Assembly (NCBI GenBank): GCA_036172665.1
Contig: CM069871.1
Coordinates: 4,526,001-4,590,000 of the forward strand
Direction of reading: 5' to 3'
Source: Prosopocoilus inquinatus
Lineage: Eukaryota; Arthropoda; Insecta; Coleoptera; Lucanidae
DNA length: 64,000 bases
Both the position numbers and the translations under genes were made by a program. Of this stretch, positions 11,960 to 24,510 are shown one piece after another. How positions within the stretch are numbered: the first letter of the stretch is position 1; each line of letters opens with the position of its first letter. The notes below the pieces were generated by a model. The model saw nothing but the letters and a program-made list of their open reading frames with translations. It did no database searches and was not told the origin of the DNA.

Positions 11960-12856
11960 ACTTCATCCAGGAGCTTTAATCATTTCTTTTCCACTTTTCC
12001 CAAGCTTCAGACTTGGCTTGGTCTTAAGCTTGAGTTCTCAGACTTGCAGTTAGAAGGACCTTCTCGATTCTTCAGCATCGCCTTGGTTGTCAATTTCCTT
12101 AGGTCAACCAAAACCTTAGGTACTTACAAACCATTAGAACCTCGTCCAGGAACTTTAATCATTTCTTTTTCCATTTTTCTCAAGCTTCAGACTTGGCTTG
12201 GTCTTAAGCTTGAGTTCTCAGACTTGCAGTTAGAAGGACCTTTTCGATTCTTCAACATCGCCTTGGTTGTCAGTTTCCTTAGGACAACCAAAACCTTAGG
12301 TACTTACAAACCATTAGAACCTCGTCCAGGAACTTTAATCATTTCTTTTTCCATTTTTCCCAAACTTCAGACTTGGCTTGGTCTTAAGCTTGAATTCTCA
12401 GACTTGCAGTTAGAAGGACCTTTTCGATTCTTTAAGATCGTCTTGGTTGTCAGTTTCCTTAGGTCAACCAAAACCTTAGATACTTACAAACCATTAGAAC
12501 CTCGTCCAGGAGCTTTAATCATTTGTTTTTCCATTTTCCCCAAGCTTCAGACTTGGCTTGGTCTTAAGCTTGAGTTCTCAGACTTGCAGTAAGAAGGGCC
12601 TTCTCGATTCTTCAACATCGCCTTGGTTGTCAGTTTCCTTAGGACAACCAAAACCTTAGGTACTTACAGACCATTAGAACCTCGTCCAGGAGCTTTAGTC
12701 ATTGCTTTTTCCACTTTTCGCAAGCTTCAGACTTGGCTTGGTCTTAAGCTTGAGTTCTCAGACTTGCAGTTAGAAGGGCCTTCTCGATTCTTCAACATCG
12801 CCTTGGATGTCAGTTTCCTTTGGCCAACCAAAACCTTAGACACTTACAAACCATTT
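11960..12856 (+). repeat. 180-bp tandem repeat, 5 copies
   Basis: CTTCAGACTTGGCTTGG starts at 12004 and recurs every 180 bp (12184, 12364, 12544, 12724). Because 180 is a multiple of three, one + frame stays open through whole units with a 60-residue period (TWLGLKLEFSDLQLEG). That openness is probably passive: unit 4 has a TAA and there is no start context or splice logic. Confidence 0.9.
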
Positions 12857-13199
12857 ACGGGATTGTTGTTATTTTCTTTATTCCCGAAAATCCTTCTCTT
12901 ATTCTTCTATCTACTTGACCACCAAACAACTATCTCATTCACTGATAAAGAAATATTGGAGACTGTAAGAAGCTGGCCAATCTATTTAGATTTTGATGTT
13001 GGATGTTCTAGATGTTTGTTAATACGGCCCTGTTCCGATTTAGCTATGGAGATTCAGCCATGGAATCCTTCCGAATTCCTTCTAAATCCCTCAGCTTTCT
13101 TTTTTTCAAGCTCAAGCTCATGGTTTTCTCGTACTAGCAAAGTGCGTTCCTCGAGTTCGTATTATTGTTTTCCAATTGGGCTTCCACGGCTGCAATAGC

Positions 13200-13530
13200 G
13201 CACAATTTAATACACGATGGATTAAGGGGGCCAAAGCTATAAACCAAACATTGCTCCTCACTACGGTTCTTCTTGTTGGGGTCTTTCTTTGCTGTTCAAA
13301 AGTCGCTTCCAGATTATTTTCGCCTAGTCGAGTCGAGGACTTGCCCAACAGGCTCACAATTTAATAAACGTTGAATTAAGGGGGCCAAAAACTTATGTGA
13401 GTTGCAGCTCAGTTCTTCCAGTTTTTCCTCGTGTTGCTGAGATGTTTTCTTTGGGGTCTTCATTTGATGTTCCAAGGTCGCTTCCAGTTTCAAATTGGAG
13501 ACTTTGGCCTAGCAAGCTTGTTCAGTTTTT
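13200..13530 (-). repeat. Twofold repeat of about 155-175 bp with - strand coding-like reading
   Basis: GATTAAGGGGGCCAAA and its close copy lie at 13220 and 13375, and GTCGCTTCCAG at 13302 and 13477. On the - strand the copies read as related peptides, LEATFEQQRKTP and LEATLEHQMKTPKK. This suggests decay of a helical coding repeat. No intact frame survives. Confidence 0.45.
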
Positions 13531-15399
13531 GTTCTTCTTCTTTCTGTGTTTTTTTTTTCAAAATGGTAACTTCTTCCTCGGTTGAACCACCGTAGGTCAC
13601 CTCGTCTACTTCTCTTTGCAAGGCAGAGAGAGAGAGAGAACATTTCTCTTCTCTTATCACCTCTTTTTCTGTACGCAAACGATCCTGATACTTACTGTCG
13701 AGGGTGTGTTTGTACTTATCTTTGCGATTATCACCTCTTTTCCTCTACCCAAACGTTCCTTGGGTCTGCTTTTCCTTTTTTATTTCGTCTGCCTTGCAAC
13801 AATTGAATTTCCGGACCAAATTTCCTTTATTTTTTTCTTCTTCCAGCAGATTGTTTCTATTGCTTTGATCCTCCATGGTATTAAACAATCTATTCCCAGT
13901 TGTTAATTTTTGAATATTTTATACATAGAATAGATTGAGCGAAGGGTTGGCTCATGCAGATAGAATACTCCGTTCCATCACCATTTTTGTTTATGGGGCA
14001 TATTGCCATATTCCGCATTCACACCATTATATCTTCCCTAATCAGCTCTTAACCTGATGTTTTTTTTTTGGCTTACATTAATTTTTCTGCCTCGCGGTGT
14101 TCTCTTTTTCTTTCCTACTTTTTTGTGCATTAGTATCCAAGTTAATCCCATCTTAATTCCAACAATCATGCCCAATTAGCCCAAACTTCTTTTCGTTCAC
14201 AAAAAATATGGCTGTTTTTCCTGGACGTTCTTAATTTATTAATTTCCACTTGCACCACTTTCCCAAAACAAGAAAAAGTTATAAATAGGTACTACTTTTA
14301 TGTGCCCCTTTGCTCCCCTCCTTCTTATTTGTTTTTTTTTTCATCATCTGGACGTGTTGTAAGACATCTCTGATCTTCAAAATATTTACTTTTCTTGCAA
14401 TCTCCAATCAACATAAACAAGTTGCCCAAGCCGTTCACTTTATGGCTTCCTTTAATCTACATCTCATTTCTAAACACCCATCAGCCTCAACGTAACATTT
14501 AAAATTAATTAATGAATGAATACCAAATTTAAAACTGACGTCATTCGAAAAGATTTCATGCAGGAATTCTAAGGATACGTCCTCATTAACAAAAGAAAAA
14601 AGGAAAGGAAACGGCGACGCCGGGTGAAAGGTTAGCCAGCAAACTAATACGTGTTCCCAGATTATGACGAGTTATTCGCGAATGTTTATTATATGTAGGT
14701 CGGCGTGATTTCTAAAAGTAAGATAAAACAATTTTTCTGGCGAGGTGACGTTTCGAAATTGTTGCCAGCACGCGTAATAACAAGGAGGGCCATAAGGACG
14801 GCCGCCATTACCTTTTGGCTTTATTGGTTCTCGCATACGCGTATAAAACTGCGAGGCAAACGACTTGATCTACGTCACTTCATCAAGATACTTTTTTTTT
14901 ATGTTTTATGTTCTATAAAATTTTACCGATACGGTAAATTTCCAGTGCTTCTTAATGAAGTCGTTCTGTGATGACGAAGTCATCTCCAAGACATCGTGGA
15001 ATGATTCAAAATTAAATTTCATGTACATAAATAAGTCTTAGGCTTGGCATCCGTTTACAGAAAGGTAAAAGGCGAAATTCGATGACATGAAAGTAGGCTT
15101 GAGATAATAACACGTTTAGTCTTGCATACATGAAATTTTCATACTTGACCATTTTTCAACTTTTATCCAAATTAAGTATCCAAAAAACTACGCCCTCCGA
15201 CAATGGAGAAACGTTCTTAAACAAAAAAGGATAATTCGCCCCGCCCCCCTCCCTCAAATTTCGAAGTGTGACATTCAATCATTTGTCATAAAGCTCTTTC
15301 ATTTGATACGTCACAAAACGTTCTTTTAAATTTTCTTTTTAATCAGCATTTTTTCTTGCTTCTCTGTGTTGTGTGGGATTTGTTTTGCTTGCTTTGAGC
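13531..15399. other. Intronic sequence, no gene seen
   Basis: Pyrimidine-rich sequence up to about 14350, including a short AG microsatellite near 13625. The following part is more mixed and CpG-containing (14590-14890), without a recognisable exon. The latter could be regulatory, but no specific site stands out. Confidence 0.4.
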
Positions 15400-17740
15400 T
15401 TCTTGAGTTTTAAGTTTTTTTACGAGGGTTGTTCACAAATTAGGCTGACTTGACCTTGAAATGGGTTGACCGTAAGTTCTATTTTAAGCTCTTAAGTTTT
15501 TAATTATTATCTTTGAGTTTGTTTCTTGGGTTGGGCTTGTTTACGTGGAGTTCGATTGGGTTGAGTTGACTTCGAAATGGTTGGGCATAATTTGGTTTTC
15601 TCTGAGTTTCGTTGAGTTGGGTTTATCTGTTTTGCACTTATTGTTAGTTTGAAATGAGTTTAAAATTTATAATTTGTTAGAATTTTTTAACTTTATTTTT
15701 TTTTTTAATCTTGGATTGAATTCACTCTCTCGAGTTCATTTTTGAGTTGGTTTGTCCTTGATTTTCGTTGATTATTAATTTTCTAATTTTACATTTTCTT
15801 AAATTGTCATCCTTCAAGTTTACTTAATTTGCATCATGTTTAAAAATTTTTCAATAATTTTCACATTTCTTTAAAATTATTTTCTTGTGTTGGGCTTATT
15901 TAGGTGGAGTTTAGTTGGGTTGAGTTGACCTTGAGATGGGCTGAACTTTCCATTGATTTTTAATTTTTCTTGCTTAAATTTAATTCTTCTCTTTCGATTG
16001 GACATACATATTTGAGTTTGAGTTTAGTTGAAATACTTTGGACTTAGTTTGTATTGACTTTAAAATTTTTTAATTGTAAAAAATTTTAATTTAAAGAATA
16101 TCTGAGTTTTTTAAGGTGTCCGTATGGGTTGGGTGAGCTGGACTTTCAATTTTTAGGTAGAGTTTAGTTGAGTTGAACTGACCTTAAGATAGGCTGGACT
16201 TTTCATTGATTTTTTATTTTTTTTAGTTTTTTTAATTCCTTTTCCTTCGATTGGGAATACTTCGGTTGAGTTTAGTTGACTTGGATTACGTTGGACTTAG
16301 TTCTTACTGTGTTTAAAATTTTTAATTTGTAACAATTTTTAATTTAAAGAAAATGTGACTTTCTTAAGGTTTTAATTTGGGTTGGTTTGACCTTGACATA
16401 AGCTTAACTTTCAATTTTTAGGCGGAGTTCAGTTGAGTTGACCTTGAGATGGCTGAGTTTTCCATTAATTTTTAATTTTTGCCCTTTAATTCTTTTCTTT
16501 CGATTGGACATATTTGAGTTTGACTTGGATTGTTTTGGACTTAGTTCGTGCGGAGTTTAAAATTTTTAATTTCTAACAATTTTCAATTTAAAGAAAATCT
16601 GAGTTTTTCTAAGGTTTCATTTGGGTTGGGTTGACCTTCACATAAGCTAAACTTTCAATTCTTAAGTGGAGTACAGTTGAGTTGAATTGACCTTGAGATA
16701 GGCTGAACTTTTCCTTGATTTTTCATTTTTTTCCTTCAATTTAATTCTTTTACTTCGATTGGAGATATTTCGGCTGGATTGGACTTAATTTGTGCTGAGT
16801 TTAAAATTTTTAATTTCTAGCAATTTTTACTTTAAAGAAGATCAGAGTTTTATCTAGGGTTGGATTGACCTTAACATTAGCTAAACTTTCCACTTAAGGT
16901 TCAGTTGAGTTGACTTTGAGGTACGCTGGACTTTTCATTGACTTTTCAGCTTTATTTAATCCTTTTCCTTCGATTGGGAATAGTTCGAATTAGTTTAGTT
17001 AACTTGAATTACTTTGGACTTAGTTCGTACTGAGTTTAAAATTTTTAATTTATAATAATTTTTAATTTAAAAAAAATCTGAGTTTTTTTTAAGGTTTCAC
17101 TTCAATATTTAGGTGGAGTTCAGTTGAGTTGAGTTGACCTTGAGACAGGCTGGACTTTTCATTGACTTTTCATTTTTTAGTTTTATTCAATCCTTTCCCT
17201 TCGATTGAGTTTAGTTGACTTGGATTGCTTTGGACTTAGTTTGTACTAAGTTATTTCATAATAATTTTCAATTTAAAGAAAATCAGAGTTTTTTTAAGGT
17301 TTTCATTTGGGTTGGGTTGACCTTGACACTAGTTAAACCTTAAATTTTTAGGTGGAGTTCAGTTGGGTTGAGTTGATGGACTTTCTTCAATGATTTTTGA
17401 TTTTTTAGTTTTATTTTATTTTTTAATCCTGTTCCTTCGATTGGGTGTACTTGGATTGAGTTCAGTTGACTCGGATTGCTTTTATTTTGTGGTTTGTATT
17501 GAATTTAAAATCTTTAATTTGTAATTATATTTTTAATTATAATTTTCTTTTTTAATTTGGGCTGATTTAGGTTGGGTTGACCTTGACATGAGCTAGATTT
17601 TAAATGTTTAATTTAGGAGTATTTAAAATTGTTCTTCAGTTGGGCGTACATATTTAGGTTCAGTTCAGTTGGGTTGGATTAACTTCGAGATTGCTTTGGA
17701 CTTTGCATTTGATTTTATTTTTTTAAATTTTTGACAATTC
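15400..17740 (+). repeat. TTGAGTTG-rich tandem repeat, units about 240 bp
   Basis: GGTGGAGTTCAGTTGAG(TTG) or a close form occurs near 15905, 16155, 16422, 16665, 16903, 17113 and 17350. Other shared blocks are GACCTTGAGATAGGCTGGAC, CCTTCGATTGGG and TTTAAAATTTTTAATTTG. The + strand is rich in G and T and poor in C. Units are diverged. Confidence 0.75.
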
Positions 17741-17814
17741 TATGAAAATGAAGCTACACACTTAATAAATAAATAAAGGAAAATCTTTTTAGTAAATGTA
17801 CAACGATCCGGTGT

Positions 17815-18160
17815 TCTTTAAACTATGTGGCTGGAACAGGCCTATTTTGAGCAAGACGCCAACAACTTCCTAGCCCAAAAACTGCTGGACTATCATTCCA
17901 TGTGGATAGTCTGAGTTCCTCCACAGGCCCTGTGTAGATACTTACTGTCTTTTAAGAATGTCCTTCAGTTTTCCAACTGAAGTATCTTTTGCGTCATATG
18001 TGGATAAAAGAAACCTCTTTTGAAGAAGATGCCATCAACTTCCTAGCCCAAAAATTGGTGAATAGTTTGCCATTACCAGAGATTCTTCCAGCTCTTGTGT
18101 AGATACTTACTGCCTTTTAAGAATATACCTCCTTTTGTAGTTCCCCGACTTAAACATCAA
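17815..18160 (+). repeat. Twofold tandem repeat of about 180 bp
   Basis: CAACTTCCTAGCCCAAAAA, TGTGTAGATACTTACTG and CTTTTAAGAAT each occur twice in the same order, at about 17861-17960 and 18035-18125. Confidence 0.7.
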
Positions 18161-19621
18161 AGGAAGCAATTCTTTTGCCTCTGCTCAACTTGTTTCTAAT
18201 TGGAAATTGAAGAATTTTGAATCTAGGTTTAGGTATTTATTTCGAACGCCTTTCATTCCTCACAGCGCCGAATTCTACGCAATCGAAGCAAACAAAACAG
18301 CTATTTTAGAAATCCTGGTATTTCATCTGCAACGCCCACACCATCAGCAACTGCGTACAGCAATTTCCATCATTTTACGTATCGCGAAGTAATTAGCAAA
18401 CCAGAAACGTTAGGTGTTGCATCCCAGCGAGAAAATTAATTACAGGCGATCCACTTTTGGAACGGCATGCACGGGTTTCATTGTGATACGATCAGGAATA
18501 TTAATGGATCGAGGAGGAAAATATTATACTTAAGTATATTTGGGTCAACCGTGTCGATTATAGATACAGGGGATTGCTCTGTTTGCAGCAAGCGCTGCGC
18601 GAGTAATAATACTGATTCACAGTGGTCAGTAAATTTAGCGAGAATATAAAACGACCAGGGGTATTCAAACAGTTGCCCCCCCCCCCCCCCCGCCCAGAGA
18701 TGGATGTCTGGCGTCTTTCGCAAAGCGGCGCCTGCTCTTATTAGCTTGACTTTGTTGATATTCGAGTAGCTTAATTAAAACGAAACGAAACGCTTCTTGT
18801 CAAAAAAAAAACACATCAATTAATTTTATTTGATACGAATTATACATACAGGGGTTCCCAATGATGTAGAAATTTAAAAAAAAATAATTGAGATAGGACC
18901 ATTTTCCTTTTTTTCTTTTTCTTATTAAGTGCAGTCTATTAAATTTTAATTGTAATTAACACACCATTTAAATGTCTTTGTCTACAGAAATGAATTCGAT
19001 AAATCCAAATTTGCATGAATCATGAGCAATAAATCTAATTTCTTGAATGCTGCAGCGTTTGATGTTTATAATGCCTGAAGAGTTCATGGTTTGCTTGCAT
19101 GGATAATTGATTTCAAATGGCCCCACAAAGGAGTTGAATTTTTCCAAATTATCATTTCGTCAATTTTTTTTTTTGCAATAAGTCGATAGTGATTTTTATT
19201 AGAACCAGGTATCATCCATATTAATTTTATCCAATTTCTTTCACAAATAATCGGAACCCAGTACAGCTTGCCATTTCCTGTGACTCTGCATTTTCTGCCT
19301 CGTTTAGAAAAAAGAAAAAAAAAATGGCCCGATGGTGCCCACCTTGCCATAAACCACACTACGCAGTATGATCTTCTACGAATTACTTGAGTCTTCTGTG
19401 GATTGTTTTTTTTACACAAGAAATGATGACCAATTGGATGAAGTAAAGATGAGCTTCATCTGAAAATATTATTTTTTTTACCAGGATTTAAGCTCAATTT
19501 TAAGTAACTTAGAACCCAGATAGCAAGCGAAATTACGATCCGTTGGCGTGTTTTTGTTTTTAACTAATATACAGAGTGTAATCGCCGACTGCTTTAATTT
19601 TCAGTCACAAACTATGACGCT
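18161..19621. other. Intronic sequence, no gene seen; 16-base C run
   Basis: Sixteen consecutive C occur at 18676-18691. A single mariner-type end (TATACAGAGTGT) lies near 19569. Nothing else is recognised. Confidence 0.4.
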
Positions 19622-20830
19622 TGTAGTGTTTTTGTCGTGACAAGAGCGTAAGAGCGCTTAGGGCGTTTCGACCCACACCGGAAAATAAGAAAGGGCTGCG
19701 CCAATCCATAACTTACCGCATCACAGAATCCAAGTTCCCTCGAAGACTGAGTTGTAAACGGGAGTTGCGTAGATTCCCCACTCAGTGGAGACGGCGTGGG
19801 AAAACTCTAAAGATGTTACGGAAAAGGGCGCCACTCAGTGGTGGTTATGCAACCCAACACAGCCGAGCAAGTGTATCTGTAATCATTCTCGTTGTACTTT
19901 TCGAGGATGATTAAAGATGGTATACCCCCCAAATATTGAACGAAAAGGTCTGCACGGAGATATGAGGACCCAAAAAAGGAAATAAAGTGCACCCCTTTCT
20001 TTTGAAAACCCTCTCCCAGGGATATGAGTCCAACAACAAATAACAAATAAAATCCGAAACGGCCCACAGACAAATCATTCATTAAGACAATCGCCAATAC
20101 AGAGTTGGGTATGAGATCAAACCCTCTAATGGGGTGGTCAGCCGTAATTTTATTTGAAAATTCCAAGGTTACAGAATCCAAATCGAAGGCAAACAATGCC
20201 TCAATGTGAGTACTCCCGTGTCGGCTCACATACACCTCCATCAAACAAAAGAAAAAGTAAACAACGACTCCAAAACAAACGTTGTGCGTGGGGCGCAACA
20301 ACAGAAGCAGTACAACATTTCGTTTACGCTCTGAAGATCCAACAAATATAACAACTAAGTAAAAATAAAATTGCAAAAGCAAAAATAAGGAAAATAATAA
20401 ACACAATCGGGTAAATATTATTTTAAAAATTTTGACGACACAAAAAAAAAGCACAAAACCTCCTTTGGCCGCATACGACCCCTCTCCGCCGAATACGTTG
20501 TTAAAAACCCCCTGCAACCCTATTCCATGCGATGCCACTGGCACAGCTCCGTACGCAGATGAAAGAAAAGAAAAATGTTGAACGTTCTTACGCTCCATGT
20601 AGGCTGATGGTGCGTGGTTGACAACATTACCTTTTCGCTACGATAACACGTGGAAAAATGTCCACTTTTCGCCGGCCGAAACAAGATCAGAAAGCGGCGA
20701 CCGCCTTGCCCTCTGGCAACGGTCAGCCGCACTCAAAACAACAACGCATATAGGGAAGCCTACTCCAAATTGTATACGATGACAATGGAAAAAAGAAATG
20801 TAACAACACCTACTCTCGAGTTTTCTTTTA
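19622..20830 (-). other. GC-richer island, possible solo LTR or retroelement fragment
   Basis: Composition shifts sharply against the AT-rich flanks. The left border is near TGTAGTGTTTTTGTCGTGAC. A 260-codon - strand frame fills the middle (19816-20598), but its translation is hydrophobic low-complexity and matches no family I know. The 3' flank (GTATTCGTTCCTTGGTCTCC) has an LTR-like look. I could not find a convincing 4-6 bp target duplication or TG...CA ends, so the identity is open. Confidence 0.3.
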
Positions 20831-21239
20831 GAAGCCCTTAATTGTCTCTCTAATTCTGTATTCGTTCCTTGGTCTCCACTAATACAGTCCTTTCTCCTTA
20901 AACAAAGAACGATTGTTTCGGTTACCGACTGAGCATTTCTAGAATTAATAATTAAAATATTTAACAGTAATTACCTTGATAAAAGAAATTCTATTCTAAT
21001 TAATTTAATTTTACTTAGTAATTGTATTGCGGTGCATTTGAACGCTATTTATGAGCCAACTAATGAATAAATTATAAATAAATTTACGTATGTTTTATTA
21101 GTAACATTTATTTGCATCGTAATCATTATTAATATTATTAAAATTATGAATTAACATAGTTTTTTTGTTACTGTGTTAATTGTGTCCACGATGCTGATAA
21201 AAATTGTTACTTTTATAAATAGACGTGTACGTATTGAAC

Positions 21240-23218
21240 TTTTGCAGCGCCATCTTTAAGTCCAAAAGTATCCAAAAAAGCCTTAATTTAATTGATTACA
21301 AATTAGTAAAACAAAGTTCCTGAATAAGGTAATGGCAACGACTATGCATCCTCAATAAGAAAAAAAACCATTTTTTTTTGTCAAAACGAAAATATAAAAT
21401 CTATCACGAGCGAAGAGTCATTCAGAGCGCCATCTGTTGTCCCAAATTAAAAACAATTTTGATTGAATTTCCCTTAACAGCATTTCACCTACCCGCTGAT
21501 GTTCTCAGCAAAACCCAGTCATCGAATTTCGCATTGTTTTTTTTTTTGGGAGGAAGGGGAGGAATAAATTTAAAAAAGTAAAGTCAAAGCGTGGCAAGGA
21601 TCAGCAGTCAAACCGCCATCTCTTGATCAAAACGGAAGACAAGATTAATCGAATTTCGCGCTAACTCACCAAAACTTTGTCCTTCGAACTTCGGAATGAT
21701 TTTTTTTTTAATTTTGAAACTGAGTATTATTCAGAGCGCCATCTCTTGGACAAAGAGGGAACTATTTCAATACAATTTTAATATTTCAACGGAAACTTTC
21801 TCTTCTATCTTCATCTTCAACAAATTCGAATCGTTTTTACTAACAATTTTAATATTTCAGCGAAAACTTTCTCTTCTAACTTCATCTTCAACAAATTCGA
21901 ATCGTTTTTAATAACAAAATTGAAAATCAAAGCCAGGGATATTTACAGCGCCATCTTTCGTCCGGAAACGGAAACTCTTCTAACTAAATTGATATTTTTG
22001 AAATTAAATTTAAAATCGTAAAATCAAAGCGCAATAGGGATCATTCAATGGTTTTTAGTTTGAATTGAAAACCATTTTTTGTGGGAGTTGTTTAGAGCGC
22101 CCTCTTTCGTTCAGAAGTGAAAACTCTTTTGATTAAATTCCGTCTCGACGCCGAACTTCTCAACAAAATCTCTGCTTTCTGAACTCGCATTGATTTTTTT
22201 AAGTTAGATATCAAAATGTAAAACCAAGGTGTGACGGGTATTGTTCAAGGCGCCATCTCTTGATCAAAAGCGAAAACAATTTCAATCGAATTTCCTGTAA
22301 CAACGCCTGATCGCATTTCAAGAACGCAGCTCAGTCTTAGTCAGATTTTCAGTAAAAACATGTTTTTCGAAATTAAATGTAGAATATAAGCCCGTTGTGC
22401 GACGGAGATCATTAGGAGCGCCATCTCTTGACCAAAGATATAATTATAATATTTCAACGAAAACTTTCTCTTCTAACTTCATCTTCAACAAATTCGAATC
22501 GTTTTTAATAACAAAATTGAAAATCAAAGCGATGGATCTTATTAACAGCGCCATCTATCGTCCGGAAACGGAAACTCGTCTAATCAAATTGATCTTTTTG
22601 AAATTAAATTTCAAAATGTCAAATCGAAGCGCAACGGGGATCATTCATTGGTTTTTAATTTGAATTTAAAATATTTTTTTGTGGGAATTATTCAGAGCGC
22701 CCTCTTTCGTCCAGAAGTGAAAACTCTCTTGATTAAATTCCGTCTCAACGCCGAACTTCTCAACAAAATCTCTGCTTTCTGAACTAGCATTGATTTTTTT
22801 AAATTAGATTTCAAAATGTAAAACCAAGGTGTGACAGGGATCATGCAAGGCGCCATCTCTTGATCAAAAGTGAAAACAATTTCAATCGAATTTCCTGTAA
22901 CAACGCCTGATCGCATTTCAAGAACGCGGCTTAGTCTTAGTCAGATTTTCAGTAAAAACATGTTTTTCGAAATTAAATCTAGAATATAAGCCCGTTGTGC
23001 GACGGAGATCATTAGGAGCGCCATCTCTTGGCCAAAGAGGAAACTATTTTGATTAAATTTTAATATTTCAACGAAAACTTAAAAAAAAATCGGTCGATTT
23101 TAATCGAAATGGAATAATAGAAAATAGATCTTATTCAATTGACTCCGAGTCATAGTCAACAATAGTTCATCGACCCCCAAAAGACTGCTAGAATTTCTTT
23201 GTCCCTCCAACCGAGCCC
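21240..23218 (+). repeat. GCGCCATCT tandem array I (about 150-bp monomers, about 600-bp higher-order unit)
   Basis: GCGCCATCT or a one-base variant recurs at about 21247, 21427, 21614, 21736, 21958, 22097, 22249, 22418, 22548, 22698, 22850 and 23018. Monomer types repeat in order, and the segment at 22418 recurs at 23018 (600 bp). The tail 23100-23218, with GATCTTATTCAATTGACTCC, is part of the unit that was copied to 27.5-28.3 kb. Confidence 0.9.
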
Positions 23219-24000
23219 TATTTCTTTCCCTCAGTTTTTATTGACTCCTTAGTCCAACGGCTCCAGTTTTGGCTTACAAAGGTGTAAGCCCAAGTGTTTT
23301 AGCAAAATACACCGAAACAATTTTGATTGGCCCTTGTGTCACACAACCGTGAGATCAGACGCCCTGCTAAAACTATACATATTGTTATCTGCGAATTTAG
23401 GGGCTGTTTTAATTTGTTTTAAAATTAAATACTCGCAGGCAGACGGAGGTCCTCCGAAGTATCGAGATTCTATCGCGCCAGGCGCTGACGCTTGTAGTTT
23501 TCGACAAATGTCGTTGAACCATCGCAATATACTAAACGAATCATCAAACTTTTAGATGTGCCTGCCATATTTTAAAAACCCTTATAGGGGGGTTTAATTA
23601 CTTTCGAAATTATCAATGGAAATAAGTTAGAAATGAGTTTTGTCGCTGTTTATCTTTCTGCCTTTTAATTAATGTATTGTTCTTGTTAATCCTCGGTTTT
23701 ATGTTATTATAATGAATATGCCGTCCGCTTTCAGATTTGGGTTATCGCGGTGGAAATGCGCTTTCGACAAATAATACCCCCCCAACTCGCCCTTCCTCAA
23801 TTAAAGCCACTTCATTTCCGAAACGAGTTCCTAACCGACGGCCAGCTTGTCTTGTTAGGTTTATTACCCATTTCTCCGTCGCGTATTTCCTCCACACCAT
23901 GCGGGCGTTAAACACAATTGTTACAGTTTAACGGGGGCCGGCCCTAAATGGACGTTACTCACTCGTTAATTGAAGGTAACGAACAGTTTTGCTGCGAGAA
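23219..24000. other. Intronic, mixed-composition sequence, no gene seen
   Basis: Less repetitive and more CpG-containing than its neighbours, so a possible conserved noncoding block. No exon or RNA is recognised. Confidence 0.35.
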
Positions 24001-24510
24001 ATTCGATTCACTCGGGTAGTAAACGAAGCGTTTCAAATTTCCGTTATTGAGGTCAATTGAGGGTGTTTGTGTAATGATGAGGGACATTTTGCATTTTCGG
24101 AATAAATTCGATTCACCCTCGTCAAATTTTTGTTACCGAGGCCTGGGCCCAGGGCGTTTGTTTAATAATCAAAAACATTTTGCATTTAGAAATACATAAA
24201 TTCGATTCACCCTCACCAAATTTTTGTAACCGAAGCCTGGGCCCTTTGGTGTTTGTTTAATGATCAAGTACATTTTGCGTTTAGAAACATATAAGTTCGA
24301 TTCACCCTCACCAAATTTTTGTTACCGAAGCCTGGGCCCTTGGGTGTTTGTTTAATGATCAAAAACATTTTAAATTTAGAAATACATAAATTCGATTCAC
24401 CCTCAGCAAATTTTCGTTACCGAGTCCTGGGCCCCTGGGCGTTTGTTTAATGGCCAAGAACATTTCGCATTTAAAAATAAATTCGATTCACCCTCACCAA
24501 ACTTTTGTTA
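24001..24510 (+). repeat. 95-bp tandem repeat, about 6 copies
   Basis: ATTCGATTCACCCTC occurs at 24001, 24106, 24200, 24295, 24390 and 24481, with one-base variants. Each is followed by AAATTTTTGTTACCGA, CCTGGGCCC and GTTTGTTTAATGATC. Confidence 0.9.

Noticed and set aside
11930..12592. 220-codon + strand frame with 60-residue repeats
   Set aside because: A 180-bp tandem unit without a stop stays open passively; unit 4 carries a stop and nothing suggests expression.
18676..18691. 16-base C run as a functional element
   Set aside because: It may be a simple microsatellite or a sequencing artefact; no partner G-runs to form a structured motif.
19816..20598. 260-codon - strand open frame, longest in the window
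   Set aside because: Phe/Leu/Val-rich, no domain, no conserved motif, no splice or promoter context; treated as part of a possible retroelement fragment.
24001..24510. TTCGATTC in the 95-bp repeat as a possible tRNA-derived B box
   Set aside because: No A box, cloverleaf or Pol III terminator at suitable distance; no tRNA gene was found in the window.
24001..24510. Regularly spaced repeats as a CRISPR array
   Set aside because: Spacers are as similar to each other as the repeats, and the context is a eukaryotic intron; ordinary tandem repeat.
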